This document shows, one piece after another, positions 24,901-32,440 of a DNA stretch of 34,161 bases. A program made the translations under genes and the position numbers. Position 1 is the stretch's first letter, and the number at the start of each line of letters is the position of its first letter. Source of the DNA: CAYVDH01 sp964450355 (GTDB taxonomy: Bacteria; Bacteroidota; Bacteroidia; NS11-12g; UBA955). The notes under the pieces were generated by a model that had not been told where the DNA came from, searched no databases, and saw only the letters and a list, made by a program, of their open reading frames with translations. The stretch lies in NCBI GenBank assembly GCA_964450355.1, contig CAYVDH010000016.1, forward strand, positions 1-34,161. Reading direction: 5' to 3'.

Positions 24901-26208
24901 GATACTGTTAAAATGAGAGTGAGATTGTCTTATTGGGATGGCGAACCAAGTGCTTGTGGAAATAATCAATTAGGAGAAGTTGAAGATTACTTAGTTGTTT
25001 TAAAATATATTCCGAAATTAACTGTTTCATACAATAAAACTGTTGCTTGTCAAAAAGATAGCATTCAATTAAATTATACTGGAGATGTTGTAGATTCAGT
25101 AAGATGGACATTTACAAGTGGAACTAATGTAGTTAAATCGAATAAAAAGTCGGATAAAATTCCATTTTCTCAAGCTGGTACATACATTTTAAATCTACAA
25201 GCATTTGCAGGTTCAGAAACCTTTGTGTTAAATAAAAATTCTGAAATTACAATTAACCCAACTTATGCTTCATCATATACAATAAGTGTATGTCCGGGAA
25301 GTAATTTTACTTTCCCTGATGGAAGTTCAGTGCAAAATATCACATCAAATTTAACACACAATAACAATTTTAAAACCTATAAAAATTGTGATAGCATTGT
25401 TACAACAAATATTACATTAAAATCTACAATTAATATCAATAAACAAACTTCGGTGTGCAGTGGCAATAGTTTTACTTTTGAAGATGGATTTGTAGTTAAT
25501 AACATAACTAGTCCAATTTCCCATACCAGCAAATTTACTGGTGTTAATGGTTGTGATAGTAACATTAAAACAGATGTCATAGTAAAATCGAACAGCAATT
25601 TTACAGATGTAATTACTAGTTGTAAACAATATACCTGGATCAATGGAATTACCTATTCTGCATCAAACAACTCTGCTCAATATACATTAACAAATTACCA
25701 AGGTTGTGATAGCATAGTGACATTGAATTTAACAATAAATACAATAGAGGCTACAATCAATAAAAATGGATTAGTATTGACTGCCATGCCTGCCAATGCA
25801 ACTTATCAATGGGTAAATTGCACAACAAATACTCCAATTGTAAACGAAATCAATCAATCATTCACTCCAACGGAAAATGGTTTGTATTCTGTAATCATTA
25901 CAGCTAATAATTGTACAGATACCAGCGATTGTATTGCAGTTACAGGTGTTGGGTTAAATTCGGTTTTGAGCGGTGAAATTCAATTATATCCTAATCCAAA
26001 TAACGGAATATTTACAATTGATTTTAAAGGGAAACTGGGAAATGCTGATATTGAAATATATGATCTGAATGGTAAATTGATAAACAAATTCAATCAAGGG
26101 TACAGAAATACAATGGAAATGAATTTAAAAGGACTCAATTCAGGCAAATATTTTGTATTGATTAAAAACAATCAACAAGTAGAAGTACAAACTTTAATCA
26201 TCAACTAA
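21973..26208 (+). CDS. Giant T9SS-exported sortilin/BNR beta-propeller protein with GEVED domain
   Basis: A 1411-residue secreted protein. A signal peptide covers residues 1-18. Residues about 120-770 form BNR/Asp-box propellers; at least eight Asp-box-like turns are visible (KNGGTTWSS, SIDGGKNWSV, SRDFGQTWSL, SKDNGSNFNF, SSDGGRTWNK, STNNGKTWKI, STDGGANFRN, THDLGQNWTN). Residues about 870-1013 are a GEVED domain (AYIDYNNDRTFD, NQLGEVEDYLV). Residues 1016-1098 are PKD-like. Residues 1100-1256 are three Cys-containing repeats with a CDS motif. Then an Ig-like module leads to a T9SS type A tail (IQLYPNPNNGIFTIDF, SGKYFVLI) at 1335-1411. It is probably a surface adhesin or glycan-binding protein; enzymatic activity is not shown. 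The stop codon overlaps that of the convergent ydcF-like gene. Confidence 0.9.
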   Translation: MKNILLFLTAFSLFGLTAQQLPFQKLLNDYTVNFYDVCKIADAHFDTIKKDTKGSGWKTYQRWKAANEPLFYPSGDRTNVNPFFAWDQFEQFNKQNKLSQKRSLFNNSWRDLGPYTVDSITGHYAAGLGRIECVYASTKDTNIIYFGSRSSGFHYTKNGGTTWSSTTSFLPGSGVNTMAVSPWNSDSILINVQNSANEYSHGVYRSIDGGKNWSVTNFNKSNVNRGGLGDYFRIHKIHYHPRIPNLVFVLTNNGLYRSNNNLSTWTRLMTSSEFTEMAFHPTNDSIVYAYDGYYWGSNKDRLFRSRDFGQTWSLAGTFTGNSNNTSIEFSVSKQCPNCLWVASNNGVWISKDNGSNFNFLSDPPQGCGGFAVNGNDTSKMVHGYVDVTGSSDGGRTWNKLTDWYLPGTNGTGPGNQKFFKSATNYIHADQNDLECFDGRFYTCTDGFLCKSTNNGKTWKILNQGVNTRENYKLGTSQSNHYITYCGSQDNGSSKKEQSRWVELFGADGMEQFTHPLNPDAWIGSLQYGGRFGSWNGGKSTYSSGVKNTTESYWEAPTAYDPINPFTIYDFRDTVWKSTTFGDNQNWSRVGLPSSFTGKITMAEIAQNNSQIIAISKDEYLDISTDGGANFRNIKGSNLPNKYIEDIAFDPKRDSTIIVVYGNWENDGKKVFITHDLGQNWTNITSNLGSMPIRSVVIDHTAQKNIYLGAEIGVYTKPMNATNWSLYNTGLPNVSVQELEINWGSNTLKAATWGKGLWEYNLVNRASYPAIVKTNITSTPTLNTPKAKVPQYVTSRIHYSGNLNKVYIKWANNSLKLDSFIQLSNVSDSTWVSVKPIPDQSVGSKIYFKVFAIGSNNDTTESYRFMYELRPYEYCTASGSSAAGNLYLSEVGIGNTKKTSTNNTYSNYNSPVFQLKQDSTYTISLKANTGWTDNDFGAYIDYNNDRTFDESEKIINKMNSGSSASASFKVPKVQKYGDTVKMRVRLSYWDGEPSACGNNQLGEVEDYLVVLKYIPKLTVSYNKTVACQKDSIQLNYTGDVVDSVRWTFTSGTNVVKSNKKSDKIPFSQAGTYILNLQAFAGSETFVLNKNSEITINPTYASSYTISVCPGSNFTFPDGSSVQNITSNLTHNNNFKTYKNCDSIVTTNITLKSTININKQTSVCSGNSFTFEDGFVVNNITSPISHTSKFTGVNGCDSNIKTDVIVKSNSNFTDVITSCKQYTWINGITYSASNNSAQYTLTNYQGCDSIVTLNLTINTIEATINKNGLVLTAMPANATYQWVNCTTNTPIVNEINQSFTPTENGLYSVIITANNCTDTSDCIAVTGVGLNSVLSGEIQLYPNPNNGIFTIDFKGKLGNADIEIYDLNGKLINKFNQGYRNTMEMNLKGLNSGKYFVLIKNNQQVEVQTLIIN
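25270..25740 (+). repeat. Three tandem ~52-residue Cys repeats inside the T9SS protein
   Basis: Units start near 25270, 25440 and 25605. The first two share C.G..FTF.DG...NIT, and all three end in a (N/Q)(G)CDS motif followed by an alternating Thr/Val strand. The third is more diverged. Each carries two cysteines that may form a disulfide within the unit. The repeats are similar at protein level, not identical in DNA, so they are an old duplication. Confidence 0.7.
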
Positions 26209-26828
26209 TTTTTTCCAGTAAATTGACCTAATATATAATAGTAAGTCTCATTTGCTAATGAATTTAATTTTGTTTTCTTTGACCTGTAAGCACTTGTCTT
26301 AGTAGGAGAGGCTGTGCAGTTAATTCCAATATTTTGAGCTAGAGAAATAGAACGTTTCATGTGCAAAGGGTCAGACACTATCAATGCTGTTTTCATTGCA
26401 TTTAATTTCATTATTTTTTTAGACTCAATTAAATTTTCATAAGTATTAGTGGATACTTCTTCAATAAAAATATCTTCTTTTTTAACTCCTTTTTGTATTA
26501 AATAATTTTTGCCTAATTCACTGTCTGAATATACCTGTTTAACACCATATCCACCAGTAATTATAATGGTTTTTACTATTTTATTTTGATATAAATATAA
26601 TCCATGATTTATTCTTTCAATAAATATTGGTGATATTATACTGTCTTTTGTTCCAGCGCCTAAAATAATTGCTACATCTGATTTTTTCTCAGAATAATGA
26701 AATGAATATTGGTATATTTTAAAAGCAATAACACTCACATAAGAAACTAGTAAAACGATTCCATAGGTGATAATTTTTTTTCTTTTCAAATTGAACTTAT
26801 TGAACTTAATTTTTGTACAATGATTCAT
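26205..26828 (-). CDS. YdcF/SanA-like DUF218 membrane protein
   Basis: A 207-residue protein with one N-terminal membrane helix (residues about 18-40) and a DUF218/YdcF domain: DVAIILGAGT, a GLYLYQNKIVKTIIITGG segment, EVSTNTYENL and ALIVSDPLHMKRS. Members are implicated in envelope integrity and vancomycin sensitivity (SanA) or have unknown function. It is the last gene of the ksgA operon and overlaps the capA-like gene by 23 bases. The TAG stop shares bases with the TAA of the convergent T9SS gene, a 4-base overlap. Confidence 0.85.
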   Translation of the reverse strand: MNHCTKIKFNKFNLKRKKIITYGIVLLVSYVSVIAFKIYQYSFHYSEKKSDVAIILGAGTKDSIISPIFIERINHGLYLYQNKIVKTIIITGGYGVKQVYSDSELGKNYLIQKGVKKEDIFIEEVSTNTYENLIESKKIMKLNAMKTALIVSDPLHMKRSISLAQNIGINCTASPTKTSAYRSKKTKLNSLANETYYYILGQFTGKN

Positions 26829-28092
26829 AAAGCACTTTATTGGCTTTACTTAATTTATTTAGGCAGTTTTTTAAATAATACAATCTCAATTCATTCCCTT
26901 TTTTATCCATATAAATAGGTTTTACTTCAATAGATGTTAGTATTTCTTTATTCTCATTTTTATACAATTCAATGGAAACATAAGCTTTGATATGACACCA
27001 ATCAAATACATCATAGGCAATAAAATCTCCTAAACTGTAAACACAAAATGTTTGCTTTATTTTTCCTGAAAAAGGACATGGATATTTTATCATTTCCCAA
27101 GGTTGTAAATTATGTGCATGCCCTCCACAAATAAAATCAACACCTGTTTGTTTTGCAATTTTCTCAAATAGGTTTATGGTTGTTGTACTAGGATAGGCTT
27201 GATAAGCATTGCCACAATGGAGTGAACATACAATGTATTCAGCACCTTTGTCTCTACATAAATTAACTTGTCTTATTATTTCATTGATATCGCAATCAGG
27301 AGTATTTAGTGGTAAAAGATTAACTAACCAAGGACTGTCTTTGGGTAATTTAAATTGATTTAAACTGTATGTAAATGCTATGTATCCAATTTTAAAACCA
27401 TTTTTTTCAATGATACATGTTTGTTCTATTTTTTCATTTTCAGAAGCATTGACTCCTATGGTTTTAATCCCTTTCTTTTCTAACCATTTTTTAGTGTTCA
27501 AAAACCCTTTTTTGCCCATATCCAATGAATGATTGTTGGCAATACTTAACACATCATAACCTTTGAAAGCCTTGTTTCCACTAAAAATGTTAAAAGTTGT
27601 TTCATCTGTATTAAAATGCATGTCATTTAACATCACTTCTGGTACAAAGGATGGCATTTGTTCTATATCTAGTGGGGTTTCTAAATTTGCAAATACAATG
27701 TCATGACTAAAAAAATCAGAGCCTATTTCATCCCATAAATGTTTTGTATTTTTTTCATTAATAAGTTCATAGGGCATTAAGTCACCACCAAATGATAAGG
27801 TTATCTTATTTCCAGACTTGTTATTTTCTTTGTTGTATTGATATGTGAAAGAGCTAAAACGCTTTTTAGTATCTGAATTTTTTTCAGCAATCAAAGGGGG
27901 TGAATAATAATATTTATAGGCAAAATATATCAAGTCTTTCCATGTCATTGTTCTTGGATTTTCCTCAAATACTCTTGGATATTTCCAAATTCTATATTTA
28001 AAAATGGAAATAAAAAACAATAAAAATTGAAGAATCAATACAAGTATTTTTCCTTTTAGTGTATAACAAGTTATAGGATTTAAGTTTCTCAC
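26806..28092 (-). CDS. CapA-like metallophosphatase-fold protein (PGA_cap)
   Basis: A 428-residue membrane-anchored protein (hydrophobic segment about residues 13-32) of the CapA/PgsA poly-gamma-glutamate synthesis family. Visible motifs are LSFGGDLMPYE, VFANLETPLD, LSIANNHSLDMG, the Cys/His region VCSLHCGNAYQAYPS, ICGGHAHNLQPWE and YSLGDFIAY. Many CapA-family proteins are not tied to polyglutamate; no capB or capC is in this window. The start is GTG at 28092, which overlaps the mgtE TAG stop by one base (TAGTG). The next in-frame ATG is about 47 codons later and would remove the membrane anchor. Confidence 0.85.
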   Translation of the reverse strand: MRNLNPITCYTLKGKILVLILQFLLFFISIFKYRIWKYPRVFEENPRTMTWKDLIYFAYKYYYSPPLIAEKNSDTKKRFSSFTYQYNKENNKSGNKITLSFGGDLMPYELINEKNTKHLWDEIGSDFFSHDIVFANLETPLDIEQMPSFVPEVMLNDMHFNTDETTFNIFSGNKAFKGYDVLSIANNHSLDMGKKGFLNTKKWLEKKGIKTIGVNASENEKIEQTCIIEKNGFKIGYIAFTYSLNQFKLPKDSPWLVNLLPLNTPDCDINEIIRQVNLCRDKGAEYIVCSLHCGNAYQAYPSTTTINLFEKIAKQTGVDFICGGHAHNLQPWEMIKYPCPFSGKIKQTFCVYSLGDFIAYDVFDWCHIKAYVSIELYKNENKEILTSIEVKPIYMDKKGNELRLYYLKNCLNKLSKANKVLYESLYKN

Positions 28093-29447
28093 TAACTAAT
28101 TAGCATTCTGCCTAATATAAAATAGACTCCAAGACCTATGATGTCATTTAAAGTGGTAATAAATGGGCCAGTAGCTAAAGCAGGATCCACTTTAATTTTA
28201 TTGAGTAACAATGGGGTAATTGTACCAAGTAATGATGCAAAAATAATTACTGTAATTAAAGCTAAACTCACTACCATGCTTAAATTATAACTATGACCAA
28301 TCATCAAATTCCAACTGAGTAGAATAGCAGAACAAATTAATCCATTTAAAAGAGAAACAGTAAACTCTTTGCCAAGTTTGGGTAAAATAGTTTTACTCAC
28401 TAAAGTGTTGTTGGCTAAACCTTGTACAATGATAGCGCTAGATTGAACTCCAGCATTACCTCCCATAGCTGCCACTATGGGCATGAAAAAAGCCATTTGA
28501 GGTAAAGTAGAAATATCACCTTCGAAATTTGATATCAATGCAGAACTTCCAAGACCTCCGAGCAAACCAACCATTAACCAAGGAAGCCTAGCTCTTGATA
28601 AAATCCATACTTTATCATCACTTTCTACACTTTCACTTAAACCAGCTTGCAATTGGAAATCCTTATCGGCCTCTTCTTTAATAAAATCTACAACGTCATC
28701 AATGGTGATTCGTCCAATTAATCTTTTCATGCTATCGACTACCGGTACAGCAATTAAACTGTACTTGTTCATTAAACTTGCCACTTCCTCGCCAGCAACA
28801 TAAGCATTGACATAAATAAGATCGGTATTTGTAATTTCTATGACAGAAGTATGTGCTTTAGCCAATACTATGTCTTTAAGGGATACCACTCCATTAAGGA
28901 TGTCATTATCTTGTACTACATACACTGAATGGACATTCGTAACTTCTTCGGCTTGTTTTCTAATTTCTTCAATGCATTGGCTGACGGTCCAATTGTATTT
29001 TACTTTGATTAATTCCTTAGCCATTAATCCACCTGCAACATTGTCGTCATAATACAGCATGGACACTAAGTTTTTAGCATATTCTTGATCGTCTAAGAAA
29101 GATAAGACTTCTTCAGCTTTGCGAACAGGTAACAAATTTAGAATATCAACAGCATCATCAGAATCAAGAAAACTGATGACATCGTCAGCTATTTCTTTGG
29201 CTTGATAGCCCTTTAGAAAGCGTTGTTGCAATTCTTCATCTAAAGAATTTATAATTGAAACGGCTTTACTTTTGTCAACAATTTTTATTAAAAATTTAGC
29301 GTCATCTAATTCTATGTCCCAAAAAATATCTGCAATGTCTTCAGCACGGTATTCATTTAGCAAAATAATGGCTTCATCTATGCGTTCTTCATTGAGAAGA
29401 GGCAGTAAATCTAAAGTTATATTTTTGTCTAAGTTGCTGTTATTCAT
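28092..29447 (-). CDS. mgtE: MgtE-family magnesium transporter
   Basis: A 451-residue magnesium channel of the MgtE/SLC41 family, full length. A helical N domain (residues about 15-135) precedes a CBS pair (about 136-260, with GGLMAKELI and GRITIDDVVDFI). A C-terminal five-helix pore follows, from RLPWLMVGLLGGL to FILGRMLIS, including MPIVAAMGGNAGVQSS and the FITTLNDIIGLG helix whose Asp is the ion-binding residue in Thermus MgtE. The N and CBS domains sense cytosolic Mg2+ and close the pore. It overlaps ksgA by an ATGA junction and the capA-like gene by one base. Confidence 0.95.
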   Translation of the reverse strand: MNNSNLDKNITLDLLPLLNEERIDEAIILLNEYRAEDIADIFWDIELDDAKFLIKIVDKSKAVSIINSLDEELQQRFLKGYQAKEIADDVISFLDSDDAVDILNLLPVRKAEEVLSFLDDQEYAKNLVSMLYYDDNVAGGLMAKELIKVKYNWTVSQCIEEIRKQAEEVTNVHSVYVVQDNDILNGVVSLKDIVLAKAHTSVIEITNTDLIYVNAYVAGEEVASLMNKYSLIAVPVVDSMKRLIGRITIDDVVDFIKEEADKDFQLQAGLSESVESDDKVWILSRARLPWLMVGLLGGLGSSALISNFEGDISTLPQMAFFMPIVAAMGGNAGVQSSAIIVQGLANNTLVSKTILPKLGKEFTVSLLNGLICSAILLSWNLMIGHSYNLSMVVSLALITVIIFASLLGTITPLLLNKIKVDPALATGPFITTLNDIIGLGVYFILGRMLIS

Positions 29448-30217
29448 TGTTTTTGTTCAATATACTGGGTCAGTTCTAGAAAATTCTCAACACTTAATTG
29501 TTCGGCTCGCAATTTAGCAAATTCATGGCTTTCTGGCAGATTAAATTTATGTAAAGCATTTCTCAGCATTTTCCTTCTTTGATTAAATGCCATTTTCACC
29601 ACTTCAAAGTATAATTTTTTATCACAAGGCAATATAAAATCTGTTTTTAATAGGCATTTTATTACGCCTGATTTTACTTTTGGTGGGGGAATAAATACAT
29701 GTTCAGCTACGGTAAACTGGTATTCAGTTTGGTAGTAAGTATTCAATAATACACTTAAAATTCCATAAGTTTTGCTTCCTTCCTTTGCCACTAATCTTTC
29801 AGCTACTTCTTTTTGAAACATGCCTCCAAACCCTATTACTTGACTGGGGTTTTCTAATATTTTAAATACAATTTGTGAGCTGATATTGTATGGAAAATTA
29901 CCAACTATGCATACTTCTTTATTTTGAAATAACATGGATAAATTTTCCTTCAAAAAGTCAGTTTCAATCACTTTAAAATGGGATGCTTTGATGTGTTTAT
30001 TTAAATATTGAACTGATTCATTATCAATTTCTATTGCAACAACATCAGAAAAATTGGCTATTAAAAAGTCAGTCAGAACCCCCATTCCTGGTCCAATTTC
30101 GACCATGGTTGTCATTTTTTGGTCATTTTTAAAAAGCAAGGCAACTTTTTCTGCAATGTTTTTGTCATTGAGAAAGTGCTGTCCTAAATGTTTTTTTGGA
30201 GTTACTGCTGGTTTCAA
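29444..30217 (-). CDS. rsmA: 16S rRNA adenine(1518/1519)-N6-dimethyltransferase
   Basis: A 257-residue KsgA/RsmA enzyme that dimethylates two adjacent adenines in helix 45 of 16S rRNA. It begins with KKHLGQHFLNDKNIAEKV, has the SAM-binding EIGPGMGVLTDFL, the catalytic GNFPYNISSQIVFKIL (the NLPY-type motif, here NFPY) and the C-terminal FNQRRKMLRNAL. First gene of a four-gene minus-strand operon; its TGA stop overlaps the mgtE start (ATGA). A minus-strand promoter element lies at 30246-30253. Confidence 0.96.
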   Translation of the reverse strand: MKPAVTPKKHLGQHFLNDKNIAEKVALLFKNDQKMTTMVEIGPGMGVLTDFLIANFSDVVAIEIDNESVQYLNKHIKASHFKVIETDFLKENLSMLFQNKEVCIVGNFPYNISSQIVFKILENPSQVIGFGGMFQKEVAERLVAKEGSKTYGILSVLLNTYYQTEYQFTVAEHVFIPPPKVKSGVIKCLLKTDFILPCDKKLYFEVVKMAFNQRRKMLRNALHKFNLPESHEFAKLRAEQLSVENFLELTQYIEQKQ

Positions 30218-30245
30218 TAAAAACTTTTTTTAATTAAGAAAGTTT

Positions 30246-30253
30246 CAAATTTA
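30246..30253 (-). promoter_or_regulatory. Candidate -7 element TAAATTTG (minus strand) for the ksgA operon
   Basis: The plus strand reads CAAATTTA, 29 bases before the ksgA ATG at 30217. The element lies 13 bases from the plus-strand element of the DUF1573 cluster, so the two divergent promoters are nearly back to back. Confidence 0.5.
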
Positions 30254-30265
30254 CTAGTAAATCCC

Positions 30266-30273
30266 TATATTTG
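30266..30273 (+). promoter_or_regulatory. Candidate -7 element TATATTTG for the DUF1573 cluster
   Basis: This TAnnTTTG match has TTT at 30243-30245, 20 bases upstream, as a weak -33 element. It predicts a leader of about 55-60 bases before the ATG at 30337. Confidence 0.5.
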
Positions 30274-30336
30274 AAGCACCTTTTTTTAAAATTGGTATAA
30301 AATTTGAAATAAAATAATTATAACACAATAAAAGAC

Positions 30337-30969
30337 ATGAAAAAAATTATCGCAACAACTTTACTTTCAGTTAGTTTTATGATTCTATCTAAAGCTCAAG
30401 AAACTCCAACTATGCCACCAATGCCAATTCAGCCAGGTGTTCCTAGTCCGCCAATGTCAGTTAGTCCAGTTGTAAATACTCCAGGGCAAAATCCTGAATT
30501 TGTAAAATTCAATAAAATTGTTCATGATTTCGGAAACATAATTCAAGGAACTCCAGCTTCTTACACCTTTTCATTCAGAAATGTGGGTGACAGAGCAATC
30601 ACATTAAATAACGTTCAAGCCTCTTGCGGTTGTACTACACCAAATTGGAAAGGTGGTGAATATCAAGCAGGTGATTCTGGACTTATAACAGCTACATACA
30701 ATGCAGCAGGCTCTGGTTCTTTTGAAAAAAATGTAACTGTAGTAACATCAGAAGGAACTACCATGTTGACCATCAAAGGAGTTGTATTAGGTGTAACAGA
30801 GTACAACAAATGGAAACACGATCAAGATTCAATACTTGCTGCAAATACTCCAAAAAAAGGATCTAAAGGGAAGAAAAATCTTCCTAAAAAAAATGATGCT
30901 AAAGTAAAAAACAACAACTCAGCTACTAGCAGCAACAAACCAAAAGCAACTAACAATAAAACCAAATAA
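30337..30969 (+). CDS. Exported DUF1573 protein, copy 1
   Basis: A 210-residue protein: signal peptide (residues 1-20, ending SKA-Q), a Pro/Met-rich linker to about 45, one DUF1573 Ig-like domain (HDFGNI, FSFRNVGDRAI, QASC97GC99TTPNW, GLITATYNAAGSG), and a basic Lys/Asn-rich tail from about residue 168. DUF1573 belongs with the HYDIN/choice-of-anchor Ig-like folds; molecular function is not known. The C-G-C pair is the family signature and might bind metal or form a disulfide. It is the first of four consecutive paralogues. Confidence 0.85.
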   Translation: MKKIIATTLLSVSFMILSKAQETPTMPPMPIQPGVPSPPMSVSPVVNTPGQNPEFVKFNKIVHDFGNIIQGTPASYTFSFRNVGDRAITLNNVQASCGCTTPNWKGGEYQAGDSGLITATYNAAGSGSFEKNVTVVTSEGTTMLTIKGVVLGVTEYNKWKHDQDSILAANTPKKGSKGKKNLPKKNDAKVKNNNSATSSNKPKATNNKTK

Positions 30970-30980
30970 TTTTATATACC

Positions 30981-31493
30981 ATGAAAAAAATATTTTTTTA
31001 CACCCTAAGTTTAGTTGTCATTGTAGGCTTAACCTCAATGAAACCAAAACCAAAGAAAAAAGCAACTCCTAAAAAAGCAGCAACTACTGCTACAACAACA
31101 ACTGCTACTACTCCAGTTACACCTGTTGCTACTCAAGAAGCATTTTCTTACAAATTTGATAAAACATCACATGATTTCGGAAACATTCATGAAGGCGATC
31201 AAGTAAGTACAGTGTATGTATTAACCAATACTGGTAAAGAACCAATCATCATCACAAGTCACAATGTGGAATGCGGATGTACTGAACCAACATACACTAA
31301 AGAGCCAATCATGCCAGGAAAATCTACCGACATTAAAGTAGGCTTTAATTCTGCAGGAAAAAGTGGAGCTCAAAGTAAAACTGTAAAATTAAACACTGCC
31401 AATGGAACCATGGAAGTAAAATTTACTTGCTTTGTGGCTCCTAAAGCTCCAATTGATCCTCAACCTTCTGGAACTGTAAACCTTAAAAAATAA
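30981..31493 (+). CDS. Exported DUF1573 protein, copy 2
   Basis: A 170-residue protein with a signal peptide (about residues 1-20) followed by a Lys-rich then Thr-rich low-complexity linker (to about residue 50). One DUF1573 domain follows: SHDFGNIHEGD, VLTNTGKEPIIITS, VEC98GC100TEPTYTKEP, FNSAGKSG. Gap to copy 1 is 11 bases, so both are co-transcribed. It resembles copy 4 most closely through the shared KEP(I/V)-x-P(G/T)K stretch. An intrinsic terminator follows at 31508-31541. Confidence 0.85.
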   Translation: MKKIFFYTLSLVVIVGLTSMKPKPKKKATPKKAATTATTTTATTPVTPVATQEAFSYKFDKTSHDFGNIHEGDQVSTVYVLTNTGKEPIIITSHNVECGCTEPTYTKEPIMPGKSTDIKVGFNSAGKSGAQSKTVKLNTANGTMEVKFTCFVAPKAPIDPQPSGTVNLKK

Positions 31494-31507
31494 ATTTTAT
31501 AATCTTG

Positions 31508-31541
31508 GCACCTTTGATTTAAACAATTGAAGGTGCTTTTT
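31508..31541 (+). terminator. Intrinsic terminator/attenuator inside the DUF1573 cluster
   Basis: GCACCTT at 31508-31514 pairs with AAGGTGC at 31530-31536 around a 15-base loop and is followed by TTTTT. It lies between copies 2 and 3, ending nine bases before the next ATG, so it should reduce expression of copies 3 and 4 from the upstream promoter. Confidence 0.7.
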
Positions 31542-31549
31542 ATATTTCA

Positions 31550-31930
31550 ATGAGATCAATTATTTCATTCATTTGTTTTAGTTTCATTTTCTTTTCATTT
31601 AATATGAAAGGAATTGACCCTACCATCAAATGGGATAAAAATAGTCATGATTTTGGTACCATTAAACAAGGTGAAGTTGTTGAAACAGTTTTTACCTTTG
31701 TTAATTTGTCTAAAGATACTTTTCAGATAGAAAATGTGAAAGGTTCATGTGGTTGTTTAGCCAATCAATGGACACAAACTAAAGTATTGCCAAATCAATC
31801 AGGTACGGTTACAGTGAGATTTGACTCTAAAGGTAAAACTGGTCAACACTTAAAATCTGTGACTGTATACTCCAATCTTGGAGCATATTTCCTTGAAATA
31901 AATGCAAATGTTGAAAAATCTGATAACTAA
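31550..31930 (+). CDS. Exported DUF1573 protein, copy 3
   Basis: A 126-residue minimal form: a short signal-like hydrophobic N-terminus (residues 1 to about 19) directly followed by one DUF1573 domain (SHDFGTIKQGE, FTFVNLSKDTFQI, GSC67GC69LANQW, VRFDSKGKTG). It lacks the low-complexity linker and basic tail of copies 1 and 2. It is the most diverged copy: after C-G-C the usual Thr is Leu. The ATG follows the T-run of the terminator by eight bases. Confidence 0.85.
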   Translation: MRSIISFICFSFIFFSFNMKGIDPTIKWDKNSHDFGTIKQGEVVETVFTFVNLSKDTFQIENVKGSCGCLANQWTQTKVLPNQSGTVTVRFDSKGKTGQHLKSVTVYSNLGAYFLEINANVEKSDN

Positions 31931-31966
31931 TAACATTACGGCACAAAATTTGTAAAAAATAAACAT

Positions 31967-32389
31967 ATGATATCATTACTTACATTAATCTTTTCATTTT
32001 TATTACCTAATCAACAGGTTAAAAATATTGAATCCCCAAAAGAAGATAAAATTGTTTGGGCTAAATTATCTCACGACTTTGGAAACATTACAGAAGGGAC
32101 CAAGGCTAAATATACTTTTACATTTACAAATAACAGCAGTGAACCTGTAGAAATTAAATCAGCAAATGCTAGTTGTGGATGCACTGTACCAAGTTATAGC
32201 AAAGAACCAGTATTGCCTACAAAACAAGGCAGTGTTACAGCTATTTTTGACTCAGCTGGTAAAAGTGGCAATCAAACTAAAAACGTAACTGTTGAAACTT
32301 CTGTTGGTACTTACTATTTAACTATTTCTTGTAACATTGTTAAAAAGGTAGAAAAGCCTAAATCTCCAGTTAGATTAGGAGACAACTAA
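31967..32389 (+). CDS. Exported DUF1573 protein, copy 4
   Basis: A 140-residue protein with a hydrophobic signal-like N-terminus (residues 1 to about 17) and one DUF1573 domain: SHDFGNITEGT, FTFTNNSSEPVEI, ASC70GC72TVPSYSKEP, FDSAGKSGNQTKNV. A short Lys/Pro-containing tail follows. It is 36 bases after copy 3 on the same strand. A terminator at 32411-32440 ends the cluster. Confidence 0.85.
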   Translation: MISLLTLIFSFLLPNQQVKNIESPKEDKIVWAKLSHDFGNITEGTKAKYTFTFTNNSSEPVEIKSANASCGCTVPSYSKEPVLPTKQGSVTAIFDSAGKSGNQTKNVTVETSVGTYYLTISCNIVKKVEKPKSPVRLGDN

Positions 32390-32410
32390 TATTTCAACAA
32401 AAAAATATTT

Positions 32411-32440
32411 AAAAAGCAATCTATTTACGGGTTGCTTTTT
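32411..32440 (+). terminator. Intrinsic terminator after the DUF1573 cluster, overlapping the rluF 3' end
   Basis: AAAAAGCAA at 32411-32419 pairs with TTGCTTTTT at 32432-32440, with a 12-base loop and a T-run. Its right half lies inside the last codons of the convergent rluF gene (stop at 32421-32423). Confidence 0.8.

Noticed and set aside
25377..25643. Minus-strand open frames inside the T9SS protein repeats
   Set aside because: They are shadows of the Thr/Asn-rich repeat coding sequence with no start context or homology pattern.
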